Below the pieces are notes generated by a model that did no database searches, was not told where the DNA came from, and worked only from the letters and a program-made list of their open reading frames with translations. 64,000 bases of DNA from Evansella sp. LMS18 (GTDB lineage Bacteria > Bacillota > Bacilli > Bacillales > Salisediminibacteriaceae), in contig NZ_CP093301.1 in the NCBI RefSeq assembly GCF_024362785.1, positions 1,736,001 to 1,800,000 on the forward strand. The letters are read 5' to 3'. Positions 38,645 to 47,667 of the stretch are shown in pieces. How positions within the stretch are numbered: the first letter of the stretch is position 1; every line of letters starts with the position of its first letter. The translations under genes and the position numbers were made by a program.

Positions 38645-40732
38645 GTGGAAGTACTAACCAGGAGAGCATACAGAAAACGAAGAAAACGGGCTATTCAAAA
38701 GGTCATCCGAAGCGCTGTCATTTTAATGACGCTAACATTAGGAAGCCTTGCTGCAATAGTTGCTTACGCCTACCAGCTGGAACCTCCCGCTCTCTCGGTG
38801 CCGGAAACCACCGTCATGTTTTCTGGTGATGGAGCTGTGATCGGTGAGATACATCAGGGAGAGAACCGCCACTGGATTCCCCTTGACCATATGGGCAGGA
38901 ACATCCTTGAGGCGACGATAGCAGTGGAAGATAAACGCTTTTATAATCATTATGGTTTCGATCTTTTCAGAATCGGCGGGGCGGTGCTGGCAAACCTGAA
39001 GTCCGGCACGAAAGCCCAGGGTGCAAGCACAATTACCCAGCAGTATGCGCGGAACCTTTACTTAACCCATGAAAAAACATGGGCGCGAAAATGGAATGAA
39101 GCTTTTTACGCGCTGCGCCTTGAACTTCATTACCCAAAAAAGGATATTTTAGAAGGCTATTTAAATACGATCTATTATGGGAATGGCGCCTACGGTATTG
39201 AAGCTGCCGCCAATATATACTTCGAAAAAAACGCGGAGGACTTATCACTGGCAGAAGCTGCAATGCTGGCCGGTATTCCTAAAGGGCCTAATTTATATTC
39301 CCCTTTAATTAATGAACAACAGGCGGAGCATCGCCAGGAAATCGTCCTGTCGTCTATGAAGGAAGCAGGTTATATAACAGAAGAACAAAAAGAACAGGCG
39401 GCAAAAGAACGGCTTAAATATGCTTCTGACACAGATTTGCAGGCAAACAGGATTGCTCCGTACTTCCAGGATTCGGTCCTCGGCTGGCTGGAAGACGAAC
39501 TCGGTCTCGACCACGCCCTGCTCACATCTGGAGGACTTGAAATTCATACGACACTGGACGTGGGTATGCAGAAACAAGCAGAAAAGTGGCTGAATAATGA
39601 GCTTAAAGACAGCGGGGAGCTTCAGGCTGCATTTATCGCGATGGACCCAAGGACTGGTGAAGTGAAGTCGCTTATCGGGGGCAAAAATTATCAGGACAGT
39701 TCCTTCAATCGGGCTTTGCAGGCAAAGCGCCATCCTGGTTCCACGATAAAACCGTTTTTATATTACGCTGCCCTTGAACATGGGATGAGGCCTAATTCCA
39801 TGCTGAAAAGCGAAGAAACAACTTTTTTATATGACAACAGCCGCAAAGAATATACTCCGGGAAACTTCAACGGGAAGTACGCGGATGATTATATTACGAT
39901 GCTGCAGGCACTGGCTGTCTCGGACAATATCTATGCCATGAAAACTCATTTTCTCCTTGGGTTTGACGTATTAGCGGAAACAGCCCGCCGCTTCGGCATT
40001 GAAAGCCCGTTAAATCCTGTCCCGGCTCTCGCTTTGGGAGCCAGTGATGTAGGAATTCTGGAGATGACCAGCAGCTACACTCCATTTGCCAACGGCGGCT
40101 ATCTTGTAGAGCCTCAGTTCGTAACAAAGGTTCTGGACAGAGACGGCAACACAATTTTCGAAGCAGAGGAAGAAAAAGACCTGGCACTGGATCCCGCCCT
40201 TACCGCGATTATGACAAATATGATGGAGGGCATGTTTGAACCGTCCCTCGGAGCAAGTTTTGCGGGAGTTACAGGGGGAAGCGTCTCCCATTTCCTGGAC
40301 CGCCCCACTGCCGGGAAGAGCGGTTCAACATCCACTGACAGCTGGATGATCGGCTATACACCTCAGCTTCTTTCAGGAGTATGGGTAGGCTACGACCAAA
40401 ATGAAAGCCTCAGCGACAGAGACGCCGGCTATGCAAAAAAAGTCTGGGCCAAGTTTATGCAGGATGCTTTAAAAGATGAAATGAAGCTGGCATTCCCAGT
40501 CCCTGACACACTTGTGGAAGCGGAAATAAATCCTTTTAACGGCAAGCTGGCCACAGAAGCATGTCCCGTGCGAAGAAAAACTTACTTTTTCGCAGGAACA
40601 GAACCAGAAGTCTATTGTACCGAGCATCTTGAAGATAACACGGACCTTTCCGAACCTGATCAGGACCCTACAGATGAAGAAGATGGGGAAAAAGACAAGT
40701 GGATGGAACGGATTATTAAATGGTTTAACTGA
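38645..40732 (+). CDS. pbpG: Class A penicillin-binding protein (PbpG/PBP2d-like)
   Basis: A 695-residue bifunctional peptidoglycan polymerase. A basic cytoplasmic tail and one transmembrane helix are followed by the GT51 glycosyltransferase domain (EDKRFYNHYGFD with catalytic Glu; QGASTITQQ) and the transpeptidase domain with HPGSTIKP (Ser nucleophile), the SDN motif and KSGSTS. The C-terminal tail is acidic. The start is GTG 38645, 6 nt behind AGAGGTGG; an ATG at 38627 is less well placed. By position it corresponds to B. subtilis ywhE/pbpG, which helps build the spore cortex and germ cell wall. Confidence 0.93.
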   Translation: MEVLTRRAYRKRRKRAIQKVIRSAVILMTLTLGSLAAIVAYAYQLEPPALSVPETTVMFSGDGAVIGEIHQGENRHWIPLDHMGRNILEATIAVEDKRFYNHYGFDLFRIGGAVLANLKSGTKAQGASTITQQYARNLYLTHEKTWARKWNEAFYALRLELHYPKKDILEGYLNTIYYGNGAYGIEAAANIYFEKNAEDLSLAEAAMLAGIPKGPNLYSPLINEQQAEHRQEIVLSSMKEAGYITEEQKEQAAKERLKYASDTDLQANRIAPYFQDSVLGWLEDELGLDHALLTSGGLEIHTTLDVGMQKQAEKWLNNELKDSGELQAAFIAMDPRTGEVKSLIGGKNYQDSSFNRALQAKRHPGSTIKPFLYYAALEHGMRPNSMLKSEETTFLYDNSRKEYTPGNFNGKYADDYITMLQALAVSDNIYAMKTHFLLGFDVLAETARRFGIESPLNPVPALALGASDVGILEMTSSYTPFANGGYLVEPQFVTKVLDRDGNTIFEAEEEKDLALDPALTAIMTNMMEGMFEPSLGASFAGVTGGSVSHFLDRPTAGKSGSTSTDSWMIGYTPQLLSGVWVGYDQNESLSDRDAGYAKKVWAKFMQDALKDEMKLAFPVPDTLVEAEINPFNGKLATEACPVRRKTYFFAGTEPEVYCTEHLEDNTDLSEPDQDPTDEEDGEKDKWMERIIKWFN

Positions 40733-40758
40733 GTCATGAAAATCACATAAAAAATTAT

Positions 40759-40986
40759 ATGAGTATCCCTTTTGCTCAGTATTCTGGATGTTACTTTAAA
40801 TTAAGTGTGTTGATGAGTTCTGCACGAATTCGCTTTCCTCGGGCAATGCCTCAGCCTCCTCGGAAACCCCGTCCTGCGGGGTCTTCTGCTATTGCTTTTC
40901 CCGAAGGAGTCTCATTCGTTCCGCTCTCATCAACTTCTCTGGTATAACATGAATTTTTTATCATTCTGAGCTAACAACATACTCAT
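40759..40986 (+). repeat. R2 dispersed repeat, short copy (MITE-like)
   Basis: Terminal inverted repeats ATGAGTAT...TTTTGCTCAGTAT and TCATTCTGAGCTAA...ATACTCAT, with inner TGTTGATGAG / CTCATCAAC. The centre has CGCTTTCCTCGGGCAATGCC, CTCAGCCTCCTCGG, CTGCGGGGTCTTC and TTTTCCCGAAGGAGTCTC. It is 228 bp, directly downstream of pbpG. Confidence 0.8.
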
Positions 40987-41015
40987 TAAAGATTATATAT
41001 CTTCCGTTATAGTAC

Positions 41016-41057
41016 AAAAAAACAGGCGAAGGACAAAGTCCCTTCGCCTGCTTTTTT
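41016..41057. terminator. Bidirectional terminator between pbpG and ywhD
   Basis: Perfect 10-bp arms CAGGCGAAGG / CCTTCGCCTG (41023-41032 and 41041-41050) with an A run on the left and six T on the right. Confidence 0.9.
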
Positions 41058-41166
41058 GTCTTAGTGAAGCTTTTGTGTGTCGTACTTTAGTTTACTTTCT
41101 TACTGCCATTTTTGCAAGATGTAAAAGACTGTTCACATTTTGTTCACATTTTATATTAATATAACT

Positions 41167-41733
41167 TTATTCAGTTACTTCCAAGTCTTGTCTTAACTGT
41201 TCATCCGAGTTTTTCCACATATCTTCATTGAAATCTTTCAGGTAATCTGCAAGGACCTTTTTCGATTTATCATCCATGTGAGAGACAATAATACGTCCCT
41301 TCAGCGATTTGTCCATATTATTAACATGCTCCGGAAGGCTCTTATATCCTCGGCGGATTTCCCGGTCCACAGTAAGCTCGCATCCTGCTACACCTATATA
41401 GGCAGGGCTTCCGTTTCTCATATCTGTAGTAACCCAAACGAGCCAGTAAGGCTTTCCGTTAGGAACCTTATCTTTTTCCTTAAGGAATTTAATTCCCTTC
41501 TCCACCGCACTGCGGGCATGGAGGGCTCCCATGTCGATGAACGCTTCTCCCTCGTTAACATCAATGAAAACAGGGGATACATTATTCAGGTTTAAAACGC
41601 CTGTCCCGTAACCTCCGTGGCCGTCAGTAGAGTCAGAACTGAGGATATTAAACCCCTGGCCTTTCTTTACTGTTTTTTTCTCGTTGGATTCTTTCTCTCT
41701 ATGTTTATTCTTATAATTTTCAAATAAATCCAT
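41167..41733 (-). CDS. ywhD: YwhD family protein
   Basis: A 188-residue soluble protein of the conserved Bacillus YwhD family. A Lys-rich N-terminus (residues 1-25) is followed by a compact alpha/beta part with KPYWLVWVTTDMRNGSPAYIG. Function unknown. The start ATG at 41733 follows GCGAGGAATG. Its position next to ywhB and the PBP gene matches B. subtilis. Confidence 0.82.
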   Translation of the reverse strand: MDLFENYKNKHREKESNEKKTVKKGQGFNILSSDSTDGHGGYGTGVLNLNNVSPVFIDVNEGEAFIDMGALHARSAVEKGIKFLKEKDKVPNGKPYWLVWVTTDMRNGSPAYIGVAGCELTVDREIRRGYKSLPEHVNNMDKSLKGRIIVSHMDDKSKKVLADYLKDFNEDMWKNSDEQLRQDLEVTE

Positions 41734-42006
41734 GGCTCATTCCTCGCTTTCGAAAACAATATGTTGATGTTAGTTTATCATAGAAAGAAATTCAGATGCA
41801 CCTATGTGATACCTTCTGCGGCTGGCGGGCAACCAGAAATGAAATTAATGTAAAATTTTTACATAATCATTTTCCCGGGAGGGGAGGCGTCAGCGTCGAA
41901 ATCAGTATGGAAAAAGAGTATAGTAATGTATAAGCCGTTTGCTCGGAGGAGTCTTGAGCAAACTATATACACTTTCAACTTTAAATTATGCTAAGGAGCG
42001 ATCTAT
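41734..42006. other. Divergent spacer ywhD/ywhB
   Basis: 273 bp with promoters for both genes expected. No repeat, hairpin or clear operator stood out; AAGGAG before ywhB is its ribosome binding site. Confidence 0.4.
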
Positions 42007-42192
42007 ATGCCAATTGTGACAGTTAAACTTCTTGAAGGAAGATCGGATGACCAGAAACGCCAGCTCGTGGAAAAAGTAACTGATGCTGTAGTGGAAACGA
42101 CAAATGCTTCTCCAGAAAAGGTCTCCGTAATCATTGAGGAGATGTCCCCTGCCCACTTCGGGACTGGCGGGAAACGCGTCAGCGATTCATAA
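42007..42192 (+). CDS. ywhB: 4-oxalocrotonate tautomerase family protein (YwhB)
   Basis: A 61-residue tautomerase subunit. After removal of Met the N-terminal residue is Pro1, the general base of this superfamily (PIVTVKLLEGRS); an Arg at about position 11 (GRS) and the FGTGGK tail match YwhB. The family forms hexamers and B. subtilis YwhB shows phenylpyruvate tautomerase-like activity, but the natural substrate is unknown. The start ATG follows AAGGAG. It is monocistronic with two successive terminators. Confidence 0.9.
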   Translation: MPIVTVKLLEGRSDDQKRQLVEKVTDAVVETTNASPEKVSVIIEEMSPAHFGTGGKRVSDS

Positions 42193-42205
42193 AACTGCAT
42201 GTAAA

Positions 42206-42300
42206 AAGGTGCCGCGATATATATTAACGGCTCCATTATCCGGTACTTTTTTACTAAAAGAGACAAGAATTGACGTATGAATTGGCATACGTCTTTTTCT
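42206..42300 (+). terminator. Two successive intrinsic terminators after ywhB
   Basis: The first pairs AGGTGCCG with CGGTACT around 42,209-42,247 and has a T run. The second is GACGTATG / CATACGTC (42272-42279 and 42286-42293) with TTTTTCTTT. Two full terminators within 90 bp are more than ywhB would need. Confidence 0.75.
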
Positions 42301-42463
42301 TTATTATTTTTTCTAGGAAATTTCATTAACTATAATCGCATACAGGGTCAGGAAGGGTTGCACTTATTGGTTAGGGGGATTAGGTTAAGGAGCCGTTTTA
42401 ATTTTCTGAAGGAGGCCGATTCATCCCTTGAACACAGGGATTGACTCCTCTGGATTATATAGA

Positions 42464-42630
42464 CGGAAAAATTCCGGTTAATTCATAGTTTTTATTAGAA
42501 AGCGCTTAAATAAACGGAGAGATTCCGCCTATTAACTCGAAAAACTCGAAAATGGGTGATTCTGCTTTGCTAAACGGTCAAACCTCCCCCCCGAAACGAC
42601 CTCCTTCTGCATCTAACCGGAAAATCTCCG
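42464..42630. repeat. Degenerate ~51-bp repeats with CGGAAAAATTCCG cores (array 7)
   Basis: CGGAAAAATTCCG (42464-42476) and CGGAGAGATTCCG (42515-42527) are 51 bp apart, both followed by a TTA(A/T) run. An inverted CCGGAAAATCTCCG lies at 42,617-42,630, about two further periods away. It is more decayed than the other arrays. Confidence 0.5.
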
Positions 42631-42684
42631 TTTATTTTACTTTTGCTGATTACTCAATTAAGGTCATGACATCTCCTAATAAAG

Positions 42685-42708
42685 AAACTCGCCAAATATG
42701 GCGAGTTT
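42685..42708. terminator. Hairpin AAACTCGCC/GGCGAGTTT
   Basis: 9-bp arms with a short AAATAT loop and TTA flank on the plus strand; a possible terminator in the convergent ywhB/ywgA spacer. Confidence 0.5.
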
Positions 42709-42801
42709 TAACCAATAATGATGTAAATACAACTTTCATTTCCGCACTTTTTTAAGAGATGCCCCTCAAAACGGGCTTGATCACAAAGTGCGGCACCTTT
42801 T

Positions 42802-43314
42802 TCAGCTTACTATATTCGTTTTCTCTCTCAGCCCCGAGATAAACTCGTAAGCTTTGCCTATTTCTTCCGATGTATAATTCTGCTTTGCTTTCAAGGTGAA
42901 TACCTTGTCCTCTACTTCTTCCCTTGAAAGATATTCGAAATAAAGTACTGTAGAAACAAGTTCGAGAAACCGGGAACTTTGCTCGTTCAGCTCGTTTAAC
43001 AGCGCCTTTGTTTCCGGCAGCTCATAATCCGACAAGGATAAGAATTCCTCACCCTTAGAAGACAGGTTATAGCGGTACTGGTAATAGCCTGATTTCTTCT
43101 CCTTCACTTCTTCTACAAAAGACAGGGAACAAATTTCCTCCATCCGGAGATTCAGTTCCTCAGAATAAGGGCCGTAAATATGAAACTGGTATTTTTCGAA
43201 AAAAGGAAACTCCAGCTTTTTGGCTATATATATGAGTTTTTGCAGCTTTTTTCTCCCGATGATTTCGCCAGTTTGTTTAAAAACAGCAAGCAGCTTACAA
43301 TGCTCTTGTAACAC
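42802..43314 (-). CDS. ywgA: YwgA family protein
   Basis: A 170-residue conserved Bacillus protein with an N-terminal segment IGRKKLQKLIYIAKKLEFPF and FHIYGPYSEEL, resembling the winged-helix-like Panacea/SocA-type fold seen in some toxin-antitoxin and regulatory proteins; that resemblance is inference. The start is GTG 43312-43314 behind AGGAGGG, 2 nt after the stop of ywfO, so the pair is translationally linked. Confidence 0.8.
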   Translation of the reverse strand: MLQEHCKLLAVFKQTGEIIGRKKLQKLIYIAKKLEFPFFEKYQFHIYGPYSEELNLRMEEICSLSFVEEVKEKKSGYYQYRYNLSSKGEEFLSLSDYELPETKALLNELNEQSSRFLELVSTVLYFEYLSREEVEDKVFTLKAKQNYTSEEIGKAYEFISGLREKTNIVS

Positions 43315-43316
43315 GT

Positions 43317-44621
43317 TTATCCCTCCTGAGCCTTGAGAAGCAGCAAAATCCGCTTTTTCTCTTCAGCAAAAGTTCGTTCGTCTTCTAAAAAATCCAGTGG
43401 AAAATATAATTTATGGTCTGTTCGTTTTTTTCCTGAGATGGCTTCTACAATTTCTGATTCCCGTGAAAGCTCACGGAGTTCACCAGACTGCTTCAGCAGA
43501 TGAATTGGCAGCCTTTCCTCTTCTTCCCCCGGCCGGTAAAAGTCATAAGGCAAGTCTGAAGAGGAGTCAATGACAAGATAGTAATGAGGATCAAGCCCTA
43601 TTTTTGTGAACAGCTGAAGAAGCTCCGGCCAGACACGCATCTGGACGCTGGGATCCACTTCAACATATTTAAACAGCCTCCGGTCCATAAACCGCTGGCA
43701 TAAATCCCTCAGAATGTCATCTTTTTCTTCCTGCCATTCCTGAAAATAATAAAGAATCACTGATTCATCGAGCTTAAGATAATCCTTGAGGGTAATCTTC
43801 CCGGAAAACAGCGTGTAGAAATGCTTTGGCTTGTCGATAAATTCATACCCCTGCTCATAAAGATCCTTCGCCCGGTGGAGGATTTTGCTTAAGATCACTT
43901 CGGCACTGCGGGTTACCGGATGGAAGTATACCTGCCAGTACATCTGGTATCGGCTCATAATATAATCTTCCACCGCATGCATTCCGCTGTGCTTAAATAC
44001 TGCCTGATCCTCTGCAGGCCTCATTACCCGCAGAATCCGCTCCATGTCAAACTGTCCGTAGCTTACCCCTGTGTAAAAGGCATCCCGGAGCAAATAATCC
44101 ATTCTGTCCGCGTCAATCTGGCTTGAGATGAGGCTCACCACGAGCTTGTTTGAATATGTCTTGGAAATCACATCCGCTACTTTCTGGGGGAATGTTTTCC
44201 CCATATTCGAGAGAACCTGGTTAATTTCCGTATCGCCAAGGATAATCTCCCTTGTCCATTCTTCATGGTCCATATGGAAAACTTTTTCAAAGGAATGGGA
44301 AAAAGGTCCGTGCCCTATGTCGTGCAGAAGAGCGGCAGATAAGCATACGAGTCTTTCTTCCGGGTCCCATTTCTGTTTTTTCTCTATGTTTTCCACCATA
44401 CGCCGCATAATTTCATAGACGCCTAAAGAATGGTTCAATCTTGTGTGCTCTGCACCGTGGAAGGTCAGGTATGTAGTGCCAAGCTGCCTTATTCTTCGGA
44501 GGCGCTGGAATTCCCTTGTGCCTATCAGTTCCCAAATCAGTTCATCCCGAACATGAATGTACCGGTGAACAGGGTCTTTAAAAACCTTTTCTTCGTCTAA
44601 AACTCCATATCGCCCTGCCAT
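43317..44621 (-). CDS. ywfO: HD-domain phosphohydrolase (YwfO)
   Basis: A 434-residue HD superfamily protein. Metal-binding residues lie in HTRLNHSLG (about 58-66) and LLHDIGHGPFSHSFE (about 98-112), followed by a conserved SSQIDADRMDYLLRDAFY segment typical of dGTPase-like and SAMHD1-like enzymes. It probably hydrolyses (deoxy)nucleoside triphosphates; B. subtilis YwfO has been linked to dNTP/GTP hydrolysis. The start ATG at 44621 follows AAAGGAG. ywgA follows at once. Confidence 0.88.
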   Translation of the reverse strand: MAGRYGVLDEEKVFKDPVHRYIHVRDELIWELIGTREFQRLRRIRQLGTTYLTFHGAEHTRLNHSLGVYEIMRRMVENIEKKQKWDPEERLVCLSAALLHDIGHGPFSHSFEKVFHMDHEEWTREIILGDTEINQVLSNMGKTFPQKVADVISKTYSNKLVVSLISSQIDADRMDYLLRDAFYTGVSYGQFDMERILRVMRPAEDQAVFKHSGMHAVEDYIMSRYQMYWQVYFHPVTRSAEVILSKILHRAKDLYEQGYEFIDKPKHFYTLFSGKITLKDYLKLDESVILYYFQEWQEEKDDILRDLCQRFMDRRLFKYVEVDPSVQMRVWPELLQLFTKIGLDPHYYLVIDSSSDLPYDFYRPGEEEERLPIHLLKQSGELRELSRESEIVEAISGKKRTDHKLYFPLDFLEDERTFAEEKKRILLLLKAQEG

Positions 44622-44762
44622 ACTCGGCTCCTTTCTATCTTCACTTTCCTCTAGTATCTGTTTTTATAGTTAACGTTAATTATACTAAATTCCAGGTGAA
44701 AAAACAGAGCCAGTCTGCTTATTTTCGTCATGATGTGACATTTTTTGAACCGTCCTGCTCAG

Positions 44763-44796
44763 AAAAACCAGAGGCTATGGCTGCACTCTGGTTTTT
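44763..44796. terminator. Terminator downstream of katE
   Basis: Perfect 11-bp arms AAAAACCAGAG / CTCTGGTTTTT (44763-44773 and 44786-44796), working on both strands. Confidence 0.88.
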
Positions 44797-44816
44797 CCCT
44801 GAAGCATATCATTTTG

Positions 44817-46925
44817 TTATCCTTCCATTTGCCTGGACCAGTGGCGGTGCTCGGCTAAAGCCTGCAGAAACTCTACTGTAAACTCCTCCAGGTTTTCTGC
44901 TTCATTCACTGTCACTACTCCATTGACGTTAGAAATTTTGCCGCCGCTTTCTTCCTTTGCCGTTTCCTTAATGTCGGTTTCTATCAGGAATTCCAGGGCG
45001 TCATTGGCAGCGCCAATCGTTTTACAGTGCTTAAATGCCTCATTAATGAAGTCAATGGCATCTTTTTTATTTTTAAAGCCTTCCACACTATCTTTTCCTC
45101 CGGCAATATATACAGCGTCGAATATGACGGAAGCGGTAGTCAGGAAGGTCGTGTCCACTTCCATTTCCTCTCCGTCTACGCTCCTGACCATGCCGAGAGA
45201 ATCATTAATTATCTGGGCGATAACTTCTTTTTCCTCCAGCGCTTCTTTCACCTGTTTCAGCTCTTTACTGTCAAAACCGTCCCTCGCTAAAATTGCTACC
45301 TTCCTGGTCTTCACATGCTTTGATGTATTCATCTGGCTGAGTGCAGGGGAAGACTTTGTTACTCCGGTCCCCCCTGGTTCCGCTGGAGGCTCTGCTGCAA
45401 CCCCTTCGGCAATCTGCTTAGCGAGGTCTCCGCTTACATTGTTGAACACATCAACAACAGCCTGCTGTATTTCCTTGCTCTTTACTTTTCCTATCTCAAA
45501 ATGAAAAGCGCTCACCAAGTGCTTTTTCTCTACTTCTGACATACTGTTCCAGAAGAGTGTCGCCTGGCTGTAATGGTCTTTAAAACTCTCGCTCCGGGCA
45601 CGAACCTTTTTACCTTCCACTTTTTCTTCATAGTGGACATAGCCCCCTTCTTCTTCTTCAGAAGCAGTCTCCGGGCTGTTGCCTGCAAGAGAGTTTTTAT
45701 GGTAGGCGACCTGGCCTTTATCGATGGACATCCGGTTAAAGCCGTCCCGCTGATTGTTATGGAATGGGCAGACCGGACGGTTAATCGGGATCTCCTGGAA
45801 GTTCGGTCCCCCGAGTCTTGTAAGCTGTGTATCTGTATAGGAAAATAATCTTCCCTGAAGCAGTGGGTCGTTCGTGAAGTCAATTCCAGGTACTACATGG
45901 CCTGGATGAAATGCCACCTGCTCGGTCTCGGCAAAAAAGTTGTCCGGGTTCTTGTTTAAAGTCATCTTTCCCACAAGCCTGACCGGCACATCTTCCTCCG
46001 GCCATATTTTTGTTGGGTCAAGGACATCGAAATCAAATTTAAATTCATCCTCTTCTTCGATGACCTGAATGCCAAGCTCAAACTCCGGGTAGTGCCCGCT
46101 TTCAATGGCTTCATAAAGGTCTTTCCGGTGATAGTCCGCATCCCGGCCCCAGAGCATGTGCGCTTCATCCCATAAAAGGGAGTGTACGCCAAGCACCGGC
46201 TTCCAGTGGAATTTCACGAAACGGCCTTTTCCTTCTTCATTTACAAGCCGGAACGTATGCACACCGAAGCCTTCCATCATCCGGTAGCTCCTAGGGATTG
46301 CTCTGTCGGACAATAGCCACATAATCATATGTGCCGACTCTGTATTATTTACTACAAAGTCCCAGAACGTGTCATGGGCTGCCGTTGCCTGAGGAATTTC
46401 GTTATGTGGCTCCGGTTTAACCGCATGCACAACATCAGGGAATTTCATTGCGTCCTGGATAAAAAACACAGGCATATTATTAGCTACGAGGTCATAATTC
46501 CCTTCCTCTGTGTAAAACTTGGTTGCAAATCCTCGAGTATCACGAACCGTATCACTGGATCCCCTTTGCCCTGCCACGGTAGAAAATCTGACGAAAACAG
46601 GAGTTTTAACAGAAGGATCCTGGAGAAATTTCGCTTTTGTCAGGTCAGTCAATGGTTCATACACCTGAAAATGCCCATGAACTCCGTAACCACGGGCATG
46701 TACGACCCGCTCAGGGATCCTCTCATGGTCAAAGTGCGTCATCTTTTCCCGGAAGTGGAAGTCCTCCATTAATGTGGGTCCACGCACCCCCGCCTTCAGG
46801 GAATGTTCGTCTTCAGAAACACGGACTCCATGGTTCGTCGTCATTTTCTTTCCATCATGATCTTTCCTGAAATACTCCAGCTGCTCATCCTTGCTTAGCT
46901 TTTGTTCCTTTTCCTTATCGGACAT
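44817..46925 (-). CDS. katE: Large-subunit catalase (KatE type) with C-terminal DJ-1-like domain
   Basis: A 702-residue monofunctional haem catalase, clade 2. The catalytic His is in RVVHARGYGVHG, the Asn region is FFIQDAMKFPD, and the proximal haem-ligand Tyr is in RLFSYTDTQLTRLG. After about residue 560 a flavodoxin/DJ-1-like domain (RKVAILARDGFD ... AVYIAGGKDSVEG) follows, as in B. subtilis KatE and E. coli HPII. The start ATG at 46925 follows GGGAGGG. A possible sigma-B promoter lies about 165 bp upstream, fitting general stress control. Confidence 0.95.
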   Translation of the reverse strand: MSDKEKEQKLSKDEQLEYFRKDHDGKKMTTNHGVRVSEDEHSLKAGVRGPTLMEDFHFREKMTHFDHERIPERVVHARGYGVHGHFQVYEPLTDLTKAKFLQDPSVKTPVFVRFSTVAGQRGSSDTVRDTRGFATKFYTEEGNYDLVANNMPVFFIQDAMKFPDVVHAVKPEPHNEIPQATAAHDTFWDFVVNNTESAHMIMWLLSDRAIPRSYRMMEGFGVHTFRLVNEEGKGRFVKFHWKPVLGVHSLLWDEAHMLWGRDADYHRKDLYEAIESGHYPEFELGIQVIEEEDEFKFDFDVLDPTKIWPEEDVPVRLVGKMTLNKNPDNFFAETEQVAFHPGHVVPGIDFTNDPLLQGRLFSYTDTQLTRLGGPNFQEIPINRPVCPFHNNQRDGFNRMSIDKGQVAYHKNSLAGNSPETASEEEEGGYVHYEEKVEGKKVRARSESFKDHYSQATLFWNSMSEVEKKHLVSAFHFEIGKVKSKEIQQAVVDVFNNVSGDLAKQIAEGVAAEPPAEPGGTGVTKSSPALSQMNTSKHVKTRKVAILARDGFDSKELKQVKEALEEKEVIAQIINDSLGMVRSVDGEEMEVDTTFLTTASVIFDAVYIAGGKDSVEGFKNKKDAIDFINEAFKHCKTIGAANDALEFLIETDIKETAKEESGGKISNVNGVVTVNEAENLEEFTVEFLQALAEHRHWSRQMEG

Positions 46926-47087
46926 AAGTTAAGTCCCTCCCAGGCTGATATTTGTGCACACTAAGCCGAACAGACAGCACCCCAGAGGCAGTTTGTGGAA
47001 AATAATTATGTTTTATTTTTCGCATAAATCGGCCTTTCTTCCGCCTCTCGTATGTATCAGCCGTATACACATGAGTTATACAGCCCT

Positions 47088-47114
47088 CTACCCTATGCTA
47101 AGTAAAAACAAAAC
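47088..47114 (-). promoter_or_regulatory. Possible sigma-B promoter of katE
   Basis: On the minus strand GTTTTG (47109-47114), 15 bp, then GGGTAG (47088-47093), against the sigma-B consensus GTTTAA-N12-15-GGGTAT. B. subtilis katE is a classic sigma-B gene. The leader would be about 155 nt. Confidence 0.5.
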
Positions 47115-47144
47115 CACATTTTTACATTTACTCCAGGGCAAAAG

Positions 47145-47184
47145 AAAAACGGCATCTTAACTATTTGTTAAGAGCCGCTTTTTT
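47145..47184. terminator. Terminator after the DUF1450 gene
   Basis: Arms AAAACGGC-A-TCTTAAC and GTTAAGA-G-CCGCTTTT with poly-T on both sides; it lies about 25 bp after the stop. Confidence 0.85.
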
Positions 47185-47206
47185 AAAAATGTATAAGCCA
47201 CATCAT

Positions 47207-47428
47207 TTATTTCATTCGTTTCTGTACTTTTTCAAGAAGCTGTTCCTCTGTTAAAGCTGCTAAAGGACGGTCATTTACAAAAGTAAATACCTTTTTTCTT
47301 CCTGGACCGCAGTACGACTGGCAGCCGACCTTCACTTCCGCTTCCGGATCGAGCTTCTTCAATTTAGGAACTAACGTATCTATATTTGTGGCCTGGCAAT
47401 CATCACAAATGCGAAACTCATTTGCCAT
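47207..47428 (-). CDS. YuzB-family DUF1450 protein with four cysteines
   Basis: A 73-residue protein with Cys8-x2-Cys11 and Cys36-x3-Cys40 ([13 protein letters not shown]), resembling a thioredoxin-like [2Fe-2S] ferredoxin pattern; metal or Fe-S binding is likely but untested. The start is placed at ATG 47426-47428 (MANEFRI); a slightly longer form beginning 12 nt upstream is possible. It sits alone between katE and divergent lipL. Confidence 0.78.
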   Translation of the reverse strand: MANEFRICDDCQATNIDTLVPKLKKLDPEAEVKVGCQSYCGPGRKKVFTFVNDRPLAALTEEQLLEKVQKRMK

Positions 47429-47667
47429 CCTCCACCACATCCTTCTGTATAATCAGTTATTTACTGCTTTTTACATCTTCCGAAAGCTATCATACAAAAT
47501 TTTTTTCCAAAAAGGAAGAGTTTCATACACCAAAGGATATTTTACACCGATTTGCATGCCGGAAGCAACGGTAACCTTGTCCAATTTTACTGCCGGATAT
47601 GATATAATCATGAAGCTTTCATTTAAAATTATCGTTTGTTTACTGTGAAAAATAAGGAGCAGCAGCT

